Of a DNA stretch of 64,000 bases, positions 47,352 through 54,604 are shown in pieces (position 1 is the stretch's first letter; the number at the start of each line of letters is the position of its first letter). The notes under the pieces are model-generated. The model worked only from the letters and a program-made list of their open reading frames with translations. It made no database searches and was not told the DNA's origin. Made by a program: the position numbers and the translations under genes. This stretch comes from 0-14-0-80-60-11 sp049322355 (GTDB taxonomy: Bacteria; Desulfobacterota; Desulfobaccia; Desulfobaccales; 0-14-0-80-60-11). The stretch spans positions 62,001 through 126,000 of the forward strand of contig JBMORG010000011.1 of assembly GCA_049322355.1 (NCBI GenBank). Reading direction: 5' to 3'.

Positions 47352-48545
47352 CTAGTGGGGCGGGTCTACGTAATAGACCTTCACGAAGAGAAAATCCACC
47401 AGGTTCAGGAATACCAGTGGCTTTTCCGAGACAGTGTACTGCACCCCTTCAAACCTGGGACTAACCTTTTCCCTCACATGCTGCATGACCTTCTCGGCAA
47501 CCTGGGGATCATTGGGACATACGAGCTTCAGAAAATTCTGAAACACTGCGGCATCACGCAGCGCCAGGGTTTTGGTCTCTTCCCGCAGCTTCACTCGCAG
47601 AGGTTTGAGGGCATCGTCAAAGAAATCTCCGATGTCTTCAAATTTCGTCCTGATCTTGGCGAAGCTCCATTGCCGCAGGGACTGATATTCGCTGGCGGCC
47701 TGACTCTTAAGGTTGTCTGTAGTCAGCATGATGATGGAGATGTTGGGAGTATTGGGGACATTGGCCGGCAGGTAGGCGATCTTTACCGCCAGCTCCGGAT
47801 ACTTCGCATTGGAGAGAATGAAGTCACGGCTGAAGCGTCGGCCCGGTCTATCGTAGCGGTTGGATTCAGCCACTATCCAACCCGAAGTTTCCAGGCCCTG
47901 CAACAGGTTGTCGGCCTGGGGAATGAGCCGGCGCAATTCGGCAAAGTTCGACGGGGCCATGCTGCCTCGAGGTTCCTGGTAACCGGAATCATTATTCTCT
48001 GACTCCTGGATCTCGGGTTTCCTTGCTCTCTCCTGAACCTCGATCCGGGGCGCCGGTGGCAGTCCGGCGGGCTCCGGTGCGGGTGGGGTGGCAATCCTGG
48101 CTTGGACCGGCGGCGTCTTGAGATCGGGCTTCAACCCCAGGATAAAAAAAGTCTGTCCCGCCGCACCCGGGCGGCTCTGCTTCCAGTAGGCGTAGGGCTT
48201 TCCAGGGAAAAGGTCCAGAATAATGCGCACCCCACCCCTGGCGGAGATAGGTTCGGTGATCACTTGCCGGACCAGGATCTCATCGCCCTCCAGGTGTGTG
48301 GGCAGGCGTCCCGCCCGGCCTTGGGGAAACTCTACCACCACCTGCGGTTTGCCTGACACGTCCCTGATACCCACCAGAGGCGCGGCGGCCCGGTCCAATA
48401 CCACTGTAAGGAGGGTGTTCTCCCCCACTTTGCTCAACCCCAGACGGCGCACCTCCACGGTGCCGTTAGCCCCCCAGGCGGGAGGGCAAAAGCAAAGCAG
48501 CAACAAAAGCAGCAGGCCCAGAGTTCCGGCCGGTTTTTCGGTCAC
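47352..48545 (-). CDS. Secreted AMIN-domain protein
   Basis: About 397 aa from a GTG at 48545, with a strongly hydrophobic signal peptide (GLLLLLLLCFCPPAWGANG). An AMIN domain (about 30-140; VEVRRLGLSKV...LTVVLDRAAAPLV, VVVEFPQGRAG, RIILDLF) is of the kind that targets proteins to peptidoglycan or secretin complexes. A Pro/Ala/Glu-rich linker follows, then a domain of about 190 aa I do not recognise. The start is unsettled: an ATG at 48635 overlaps the upstream gene by 68 nt without a ribosome site, while AAGGAGGG is perfectly spaced (7 nt) for a rare ATT start at 48563. Confidence 0.75.
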   Translation of the reverse strand: MTEKPAGTLGLLLLLLLCFCPPAWGANGTVEVRRLGLSKVGENTLLTVVLDRAAAPLVGIRDVSGKPQVVVEFPQGRAGRLPTHLEGDEILVRQVITEPISARGGVRIILDLFPGKPYAYWKQSRPGAAGQTFFILGLKPDLKTPPVQARIATPPAPEPAGLPPAPRIEVQERARKPEIQESENNDSGYQEPRGSMAPSNFAELRRLIPQADNLLQGLETSGWIVAESNRYDRPGRRFSRDFILSNAKYPELAVKIAYLPANVPNTPNISIIMLTTDNLKSQAASEYQSLRQWSFAKIRTKFEDIGDFFDDALKPLRVKLREETKTLALRDAAVFQNFLKLVCPNDPQVAEKVMQHVREKVSPRFEGVQYTVSEKPLVFLNLVDFLFVKVYYVDPPH

Positions 48546-48567
48546 GGTTTTAATGCAATTAATGCCG

Positions 48568-48945
48568 TTACCCTCCTTCACTGACCCGTTTGAATACCAC
48601 GCAGGCACCGGGAGGGCAACCGGGATGCCATTCACCGGTCATGTCCGCAGACAAAATATTTCCACCATCACCGGGGGTGACGATGAGAATGGCGCCGGTT
48701 TTGGTATAAATCCAAATTTTGCCGTCATTCACTACCCAGGTGAACTCCACAGTTTTTCCGGACAGGGTCCAGGTCCCTCTGCCGTCCTCTTTGAGGTCTA
48801 AAGAAATGTTGCCTTTCCCGGCGAAAGTCTCCACGGATTTATAGCTCCCGACAAATGGTGAGCGGGACTCCCCACAGCCTGCCATGACTAGCCCTACTGC
48901 GACCAGAATCAAGATCGCAGCCAACTTTAAGCAGCCCATTTTCAT
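48568..48945 (-). CDS. Small lipoprotein
   Basis: 125 aa from the ATG at 48945, overlapping the stop of the upstream fusion gene (ATGA). The signal ends in a lipobox-like VMAGCGES (Cys at about 24), so lipid-anchored. The mature part looks like an all-beta lipocalin-type domain (GSYKSVETFAGKGNISLDLKEDGRGTWTLSGKTVEFTWVVNDGKIWIYTKTG), with a Cys pair near the end (PGCPPGACVVF). Function unknown. Translational coupling ties it to the upstream redox fusion. Confidence 0.8.
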   Translation of the reverse strand: MKMGCLKLAAILILVAVGLVMAGCGESRSPFVGSYKSVETFAGKGNISLDLKEDGRGTWTLSGKTVEFTWVVNDGKIWIYTKTGAILIVTPGDGGNILSADMTGEWHPGCPPGACVVFKRVSEGG

Positions 48946-50378
48946 ATCTTTCGATCTCGCAAGGTAAACCCTCCCCGATCCAATACAAAAAAGCGATCGT
49001 AGAGGAAAATTTGGACGCACATAAGCAGCATCCCAACATTCTTCGTTACTTTCCACCAGTTTACCGGTTCCCCCACTTCGCCCACACATCCGCAGTTAAT
49101 GGGCATATTGTGCAAAATGGCATTGACCAGTCCCACAATGAAGCTGATGTTCATGGCTGCGATGATGGTGGCTGCCGCCCGGGTGCGGATTCCCAGGACC
49201 AGGAACAAGCCGCAGACCAACTCCGCCCAGGGCAGGGCCAGGGCCCACAGGTTTACGCCCCACCAAGGCATCATATCGTAATCCACCACGTTCAAGGCAA
49301 AGACCCCGGGCCGCAAGATTTTGCTCAACGCAAAGGAAATGAAGATGGCCCCGAGGAGTACCCGGCAGAATACCGACAGGTAAGGGCTGCGTCGGATGGG
49401 AGGAATCAGAATTAGCACAAAGATGCTCAGGGGGATCCATTCCAGCAGGCCGGCCAGACCCAAAGGCATGCTGGCTGGCACCTTGGGCGGACGTTGCTCT
49501 ATGGGAAAGGCCTTCACCCATGCCGAGTAATCATGCAGCACCGCGACGTTTTTTAATCCCCTGTGGATCAGCATGCGGGCCAGATCGACGTCCATGCGCC
49601 GACTGAGGGTGCCGCCATAAACGATAAGGGTTTTATCCTTGTTCCCCGGCGTCTGCTCCAAAGTGAAATGGAACATGGGAAACATGATATCAAATAAGAT
49701 CACCGGCAGGTTCATGGCGCCTTTGATGTGTTCCTGGTCGAAAAAGGCGCTTTTCCTGGCATCGACGAAAATAGCCCGGTTTTCTCGGACTAATTCCTGG
49801 GCCTGGGCCACCGTAATCTCGGGAACCCCCGGTTGGCCCCACCCGTGTACCAACGGCAGCCGGTTGTCGTTATACAGGTTGAAGACTAAAGCCAGAACCA
49901 GGCTCAAACCCAACATCAGGACATAGTCAAACCAGGATATCTGCCGCAGCTTGACCTGGTGCACCGTTTCGGTTTCCAGGCGGCGGTCCCCGGCCACCAG
50001 CCAGCTGGCCAGTTGCTGGATTATACTTCGGGCCAACTGGGGATTTTGATCCAACAGGCGGTCAAACTCCTCCTTGGAGACCTTTATGAGTAGTGAGTCC
50101 ACCGCGGCCTCCACCGAAGCGGAGCGTGGCTGCCCCGTTATCAGGGCCACTTCCCCGAAATAACTGCCGGCTGCCAATTCAGTCAACTCAGTTCGAATCC
50201 CTTCCGAGGTCTCCCGGAAGACCCGAACCCGGCCGGATTGAATCACATAAAAAAATTCCGGGGTCTCTCCCTGGCTGACGATGCGAGTGCCGGCGGGGAC
50301 ATTCACTTCTTGCCCCAGTTGACAGAGCTTGAGACCTGTCGCCTCAGCTCCTCCTTTCGGTTTCTCCGTTGCCTCCAT
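48942..50378 (-). CDS. cNMP-binding / degenerate rhodanese / MauE-DoxX fusion
   Basis: 478 aa from the ATG at 50378 (AGGAAAGACGGC upstream). Order: a cyclic-nucleotide-binding domain (about 15-130; GETPEFFYVIQSGRVRVF, GSYFGEVALITGQPRSASVEA); a transmembrane helix (about 150-170); a rhodanese-like domain (about 185-290; VDARKSAFFDQEHIKGAMNLP); and a four-helix MauE/DoxX membrane domain (about 315-470) with the family's CGC motif (NCGCVGEVG). The rhodanese active-site loop reads IVYGGTLSRR, without the catalytic Cys, so it is probably a binding or sensing module. No helix-turn-helix is present. MauE relatives help disulfide formation in the periplasm. Heads a four-gene operon. Confidence 0.88.
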   Translation of the reverse strand: MEATEKPKGGAEATGLKLCQLGQEVNVPAGTRIVSQGETPEFFYVIQSGRVRVFRETSEGIRTELTELAAGSYFGEVALITGQPRSASVEAAVDSLLIKVSKEEFDRLLDQNPQLARSIIQQLASWLVAGDRRLETETVHQVKLRQISWFDYVLMLGLSLVLALVFNLYNDNRLPLVHGWGQPGVPEITVAQAQELVRENRAIFVDARKSAFFDQEHIKGAMNLPVILFDIMFPMFHFTLEQTPGNKDKTLIVYGGTLSRRMDVDLARMLIHRGLKNVAVLHDYSAWVKAFPIEQRPPKVPASMPLGLAGLLEWIPLSIFVLILIPPIRRSPYLSVFCRVLLGAIFISFALSKILRPGVFALNVVDYDMMPWWGVNLWALALPWAELVCGLFLVLGIRTRAAATIIAAMNISFIVGLVNAILHNMPINCGCVGEVGEPVNWWKVTKNVGMLLMCVQIFLYDRFFVLDRGGFTLRDRKI

Positions 50379-50559
50379 GCCGTCTTTCCTATGGGTTGTG
50401 CAGTCCGGTTGCCGGGCCACCTAGTGAACACACACGAAAAATCACGATTCCCTGTCTTTTACCATAAGATGACGAAGATGTGAACTCCGCCTTAAACCTT
50501 AAAAACTTTTTTCCTTCGGGTTACTAGTGCAGTTCAAATAGTCAGGCCGAGTCAGATCA

Positions 50560-50578
50560 TTTTCTCATTTTGAGAAAA
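50560..50578. promoter_or_regulatory. Upstream palindrome 1 (enhancer-type site)
   Basis: TTTTCTCA-TTT-TGAGAAAA, perfect 8-bp arms, centred about 164 nt upstream of the predicted sigma-54 start site. It resembles palindrome 2 (TTCTC/GAGAA core). Confidence 0.6.
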
Positions 50579-50599
50579 ATTTATCATGCATCTAGGCCA

Positions 50600-50616
50600 T
50601 TCTCTCAAGGAGAGAA
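50600..50616. promoter_or_regulatory. Upstream palindrome 2 (enhancer-type site)
   Basis: TTCTCTC-AAG-GAGAGAA, perfect 7-bp arms, centred 39 nt from palindrome 1 and about 125 nt upstream of the predicted start site. The distance range is typical of enhancer-binding-protein sites. Confidence 0.6.
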
Positions 50617-50705
50617 AATGTCGCCCGCCCCCTTTAGCAGTTGATCCGATTCAGATTAATAATATAATTATTTCAACATGTTATATAACATGATTTTCTT
50701 AATAG

Positions 50706-50722
50706 TTGGCAAGCCATTTGCA
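50706..50722 (+). promoter_or_regulatory. Sigma-54 (RpoN) promoter for the GT2 gene
   Basis: TTGGCAAGCCATTTGCA: GG at 50708-50709, exactly 10 nt, then GC at 50720-50721, matching the consensus TTGGCACGNNNNTTGCW at all but one fixed base. Start of transcription is expected near 50733, 39 nt before the ATG at 50772. Confidence 0.8.
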
Positions 50723-50771
50723 TCAGAAGTAAGTTGGCTTGATTTTGCGATAAGTGAGGAAACTGACCCAA

Positions 50772-52139
50772 ATGCGAACTTCAACCTCTGCCTTTCCCTG
50801 GACCCAGGTGAAATGGCGCTCCAAAGAGGAACAAAAATTACAGACCATTGACCTGACCCTCAAGATCCTTGTACCCCTCATCTTGTCGGTCTCCTTTATA
50901 GTTGCCCTGAAAGTCGGCTCCTTCGACGGTTTCTTGCAGCTATTGAGCCGTCAGAGCTACGCAACCCCCTTAATGGCCCTGGGGTCCGGCTTTACCGTGG
51001 CTTATCTGGCCTTTCAACTGGTGCGCACCTTTTTATGGTTGCGGTATAAACCATATCCTGTGCCCGCCGGCGAGCTGCCCCGGGTTACGGTCATCATCCC
51101 GGCCTATAATGAAGGCGCCATGGTGGAAAAATCCATCTACGCCGCGGTGGCCTCCGACTACCCCGCCGACCGGCTGGAAATCATCTGCATCGACGACGGC
51201 TCCAAGGACGACACCTGGTCTTACATCGATAAAGCCCGCAAACGCTACCCCAAACTGATCAAGGCCATCCGCTTTCCCAAAAACCGGGGCAAAAAAGAAG
51301 GCTTATACGCCGGCTTCACAAAAGGCAAGGGCGATTTCTTCGTCACCATCGATTCGGACAGCGTCATTTCTCCCGATACGGTGAAGCAGGTCATCGCCCC
51401 CATGCTCAATGATCCCAAGATCGGTGCGGTGGCGGGAAACGTCAAGGTCTACAACCGGGCCCGCAGCGTCATGGCCCGGATGCTGGCCGTACGCTTCGTC
51501 CTGGCCTTTGACTTCCTCCGGGCTTCCCAAAGCATGTACGGTTGCGTCACTTGCACCCCCGGGGCTTTGTCCGCCTACCGGGCCACTGCGCTCAAACCCA
51601 TCCTTCAGCAATGGCGCACCCAGACCTTTATGGGCTTGCCGGCCAACATCGGCGAAGACCGGGCCCTGACCAACTTCGTCCTGCGCCAGGGCTACTATAC
51701 CTCCTACCAGCGCAGCGCCTTGGTCCACACCATGGTGCCCGAAACCTACCGGGGCCTTTGTCGCATGTACCTGCGCTGGGACCGTAGCAACTTCCGGGAA
51801 AACTGGGTCCAAGTTAAATACATCTTCACCAACTACCGCAGCAAACACCGTTTGCTGCCCATCATCGACTTTTTAATGACCCAGATCGAGTTTCCCGTGA
51901 CCCACCTCTTCATGGCTTTGATGTTCGTGTCCTTCGTCTTCAACCCCATCATTATGGTCAAGGTTTTGGCCGGAATGGGGGTCTTTACCCTCATTTTCAT
52001 GTACCATTATATTCACCAAGAACGTGACATGGACTTCATTTACGGCATTATCTACTCTTACTTTGCCGTCTTCGCCCTCAACTGGGTCCAGCCCTGGGCC
52101 TTCATCACCGTCAGAAACGACCGCTGGCTTACGCGTTAA
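50772..52139 (+). CDS. Processive GT2 glycosyltransferase (hyaluronan/chitin synthase-like)
   Basis: 455 aa inner-membrane family 2 glycosyltransferase that probably polymerises and extrudes a beta-linked polysaccharide. Two N-terminal helices (about 38-95) precede the GT-A domain: VTVIIPAYNEGAMVEKSI, CIDDGSKDDTW, the metal-binding DSD in FVTIDSDSVI, GEDRALTNFVL as the acceptor site, and LRWDRSNFREN in place of the QxxRW motif. Four or so C-terminal helices follow. The layout matches NodC/HasA-type synthases. Start ATG 50772 has GAGGA upstream; a GTG at 50754 is less likely. Controlled by a sigma-54 promoter. No c-di-GMP-binding PilZ domain is fused. Confidence 0.9.
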   Translation: MRTSTSAFPWTQVKWRSKEEQKLQTIDLTLKILVPLILSVSFIVALKVGSFDGFLQLLSRQSYATPLMALGSGFTVAYLAFQLVRTFLWLRYKPYPVPAGELPRVTVIIPAYNEGAMVEKSIYAAVASDYPADRLEIICIDDGSKDDTWSYIDKARKRYPKLIKAIRFPKNRGKKEGLYAGFTKGKGDFFVTIDSDSVISPDTVKQVIAPMLNDPKIGAVAGNVKVYNRARSVMARMLAVRFVLAFDFLRASQSMYGCVTCTPGALSAYRATALKPILQQWRTQTFMGLPANIGEDRALTNFVLRQGYYTSYQRSALVHTMVPETYRGLCRMYLRWDRSNFRENWVQVKYIFTNYRSKHRLLPIIDFLMTQIEFPVTHLFMALMFVSFVFNPIIMVKVLAGMGVFTLIFMYHYIHQERDMDFIYGIIYSYFAVFALNWVQPWAFITVRNDRWLTR

Positions 52140-52162
52140 TCCGCGATTATATATAAAAGACA

Positions 52163-52197
52163 GATGCAGGGGCTGGTTTAAAACCCGCCCCTGCATC
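52163..52197 (+). terminator. Hairpin after the GT2 gene
   Basis: GATGCAGGGGC/GCCCCTGCATC, perfect 11-bp arms with a 13-nt loop, 24 nt after the stop. Only ACCTT follows, so Rho-independent termination is uncertain. Confidence 0.55.
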
Positions 52198-52324
52198 ACC
52201 TTCGATTGTCGTGGGGTGGCCAAGTTTATCCTTTGGTCTTTTCAATCGCAGGCTAGCCTGAGACTGCCAAATGCCTGATTATCCGCATCCAGTATGACTT
52301 GCGCCTCTTGTTTGGCCTTCCCAT

Positions 52325-53482
52325 TCAAAACCTCGCACCCATCCCTCCGGCGTACCCCGTGAGTTCAGCGTAGCCCTGGCCGGAAACCGGAGTGCCTTGT
52401 TTGGTGCCCTCGATCTTAATCCCGCCTTCCCAGTACGTTACCTTGGCCGGAGCCGGGGCGCGAATCTCCTGGTCAGCCAGAGTAGGGGTCAAATTCAGGC
52501 GGTAGCCCGCTCCGGGGATGGTGACTTCCCAGCCTGCGGGGTACTTCGTGCCGGTGTGGGGGGAGGTCCAGGCGCCGGTGGCCTTGACCTGAAATTCCGC
52601 CAGGTTCAGGTGCTGGGTGTGGCCCTGGGGGTCAATCAAGGTTCCGGAAGAGGCCGGGTCCACGATGCCGTCTTTGTGGCGCAGGAGATAGAGCATCACA
52701 TCCCAGCCGTCGGATAATTGCAGGCTGAACCAGTCCCACCCCACCAGCCCCGGGGCCATGGCGCTGGTGAAAAACTCATGGTCCATCCAGCTTACGCCGT
52801 TGACCGAAAACAAGCGGCCGGCCACATTAATGGTTCCCCTGGTGTTAAGGCGGCTTATGGAATAGTAAAAGCTGGCGGAGTTAAACTTCTGGGATTTACG
52901 GCTAAAACCCCCTTCCCCATGCAGGGCTGGAGGCTTCCCAGGTTTAAGCGTAAGGTCCAACCCCAACCCCTCTTTTTGGGCCGACAGATGAAATTCCTCC
53001 CCCTGAAGCTCCGCCCGCCAGTCGTCGATCCAGACCCGCATGTTCCCCGCCGCAGCCCCGGACAGCCCCAGGGCCTCCCGGCCGGCCTTATCCCGAAAGA
53101 TAAAGGTGCGCCGGGCCGTGTCCGTGAGAGCCAGGTGGGCAAAATAGATGGTGTTCAGGGACCAGGCAGAGCGGGCTTTTGGGTCGGGTTTCTGCAAAGC
53201 TATGCGAAAAAAGGCCAATTGGTAACCGAAGGCCTCCCCGGACCCGGCTTTCAGGTGCCCCACCCAATACCACCACTCGCCCTTATACGCCGGGTGGGCC
53301 CCGTGATCCCGGGGAAACTCAAAGACCGGGCCCGGCTGGGGTATCTTAAAGGTCTCTTCGGCCCTGGCGGTCCCCATCAAGGGGAGCGTCAGGATAAGCC
53401 CCATAAAAATAGCGCTTAGACCACACCTTACGATGCCATACTTTTGTCCGAAAATCGGAAACCGAAAACCGAAAACCGGCAT
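52325..53482 (-). CDS. Secreted AttH/CrtC-like lipocalin-fold protein
   Basis: 385 aa with an N-terminal signal (helix about 20-38, ending TARAEE). Two tandem lipocalin-like domains of the AttH/carotenoid-1,2-hydratase superfamily: FPRDHGAHPAYKGEWWYWVGHL (family opening), FGYQLAFFRIAL, SVNGVSWMDHEFFTSAM, and GWDWFSLQLSDGWDVMLYLLR. Relatives bind hydrophobic ligands or hydrate isoprenoids; the substrate here is unknown. Its ATG overlaps the last base of the YHS gene's stop codon, so they are co-translated. Confidence 0.85.
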   Translation of the reverse strand: MPVFGFRFPIFGQKYGIVRCGLSAIFMGLILTLPLMGTARAEETFKIPQPGPVFEFPRDHGAHPAYKGEWWYWVGHLKAGSGEAFGYQLAFFRIALQKPDPKARSAWSLNTIYFAHLALTDTARRTFIFRDKAGREALGLSGAAAGNMRVWIDDWRAELQGEEFHLSAQKEGLGLDLTLKPGKPPALHGEGGFSRKSQKFNSASFYYSISRLNTRGTINVAGRLFSVNGVSWMDHEFFTSAMAPGLVGWDWFSLQLSDGWDVMLYLLRHKDGIVDPASSGTLIDPQGHTQHLNLAEFQVKATGAWTSPHTGTKYPAGWEVTIPGAGYRLNLTPTLADQEIRAPAPAKVTYWEGGIKIEGTKQGTPVSGQGYAELTGYAGGMGARF

Positions 53483-53979
53483 TAATACCTTCTGCGCTGC
53501 TCGGTGGCGAGCTTAAAATAGTGTTGCCTGGCCTCATAAATGGTCCGGCGGGGGTCACGCAGAAACAATTCCAGGAACTCCTGGTTGTTGAACAGATAAA
53601 GCTTCCCTTCATAGATCAAGAAGATTTTGGGGTTGATATCGTCCAACCGGCCCATGGCCAGGGAGGTGGCGCAGTAGCCGCCGAATTGGGGCTGATAGCG
53701 GGGCGCATCCCGGAGGAACTCATAGCGGTTGCCTCTGGAGGCAAAGTGATACTCCGCGCCTCCCAACCTTTCGATAATCCGCTTGCTGCCTTTGACCGCC
53801 CGGTTGCGGGTGAAATAAGCCACCGGATCGTAGCCGTGCAGGGCTATGGAGTCTTTCAGGTTGAGCAGGGCCATGCCCGAGCCCCCGGAAGTCGTGGGCG
53901 GCGGTTGGGCCGGAGCCACGGCCGCCAGACCACACACAATGAACAGTATGAGACAAATCTTAAATGCCTGCATTTTCAT
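53482..53979 (-). CDS. Secreted YHS-domain protein
   Basis: 165 aa with a signal peptide (about 1-24, ending APAQ). The YHS-like region (about 43-110; LHGYDPVAYFTRNRAVKGSK, YHFASRGNRYEFLRDAPRYQPQFGGYCATSLAMG) has the Cys of GGYC. Similar small periplasmic proteins are thought to bind metals. First gene of the pair with the AttH-like protein. Confidence 0.85.
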   Translation of the reverse strand: MKMQAFKICLILFIVCGLAAVAPAQPPPTTSGGSGMALLNLKDSIALHGYDPVAYFTRNRAVKGSKRIIERLGGAEYHFASRGNRYEFLRDAPRYQPQFGGYCATSLAMGRLDDINPKIFLIYEGKLYLFNNQEFLELFLRDPRRTIYEARQHYFKLATEQRRRY

Positions 53980-54041
53980 GATATGAGCCCTCCACTTAGG
54001 GAAAAATTAAGAAAAGGGGAATTCATCCACGCTCTCCGCCC

Positions 54042-54395
54042 TCAGTCGAAAAACTTGCCCTCGTAGACCTGAGCCATGACCCAGCGGCCGTCCACCTTTG
54101 CCGGAATAACGATTCGCTGGTACTCTTCGCCTTCGAAGTCGTCCAGGTCGGTTAGAAACCGAGGAAGTTCTATAGACTCCAGGAGCCAGGCCGGATGCTC
54201 CGGCCCGTTACAGTCGTAGCGGAAAGATTTAAAGCCCCGGTAGCGCCCCATATGGCCCCGGATATGACAGCGGCGCCATTCCCCTACGAGGCCCGTCACC
54301 AGGAAGTGATTGGCCTCCCCCGGGGCCAGACTGCCGTAGACGATAAGTTTGGTTTCGGGGTTGTCCATGTTGAAGGATTTAGATTTCGAAAACAT
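54042..54395 (-). CDS. Gamma-glutamylcyclotransferase-like (AIG2/GGCT) protein
   Basis: 117 aa. The N-terminal VYGSLAPGEANH is the substrate-binding loop of the GGCT fold; RYDCNGPEHPAWLLESIELP and LDDFEGEEYQRI give the Glu region where the acid/base is expected. AGGGAAAC precedes the ATG at 54395. Relatives cleave gamma-glutamyl amines or peptides; the substrate is not defined. Confidence 0.85.
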   Translation of the reverse strand: MFSKSKSFNMDNPETKLIVYGSLAPGEANHFLVTGLVGEWRRCHIRGHMGRYRGFKSFRYDCNGPEHPAWLLESIELPRFLTDLDDFEGEEYQRIVIPAKVDGRWVMAQVYEGKFFD

Positions 54396-54417
54396 GTTTC
54401 CCTAGCGCCCTTCAACT

Positions 54418-54522
54418 CCCTCCCCCTTGATGGAAGAGGGTTGGGGTGGGGGTGGTACAATCCGATGCTTTTCAACCGCTCCAGTCCCCCTCCCCCCAAC
54501 CCCCTCCCACCAGGGGAGGGGA
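54418..54522. repeat. MITE-like C/G-rich inverted repeat, copy 1
   Basis: About 105 bp. The left arm (54418-54453: CCCTCCCCCTTGATGG...GGGTTGGGGTGGGGG) is close to the reverse complement of the right arm (54485-54522: CCCCCTCCCCCCAACCCC...CCACCAGGGGAGGGG), with a unique centre of about 30 bp. Confidence 0.7.
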
Positions 54523-54546
54523 AGTTTAAAGATTCAGGGGTTCGAA

Positions 54547-54592
54547 TGTAGGGTGCGCACGGCGCACCTTCTATGGTGCGCGAGCCTACCCT
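54547..54592. repeat. GTAGGGTGCGC palindromic repeat unit
   Basis: GTAGGGTGCGCACGGCGCACC, then GGTGCGCGAGCCTACCC: nested inverted repeats of the dispersed GTAGGGTGCGC type, just downstream of the pentapeptide gene. Confidence 0.55.
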
Positions 54593-54604
54593 GCCTTAAA
54601 TACC

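Larger units (their letters stand above)
50379..50771. other. Divergent control region (sigma-54 type)
   Basis: A 390-bp gap between divergent operons. It holds two palindromes and a sigma-54 promoter for the GT2 gene (annotated separately), and presumably the promoter of the minus-strand redox operon, which I could not place. Confidence 0.7.

Noticed and set aside
50733..50752. A second sigma-54-like sequence (TTGGCTTGATTTTGC)
   Set aside because: The GG-GC spacing is 9 nt instead of 10 and the -24 element is poorer.
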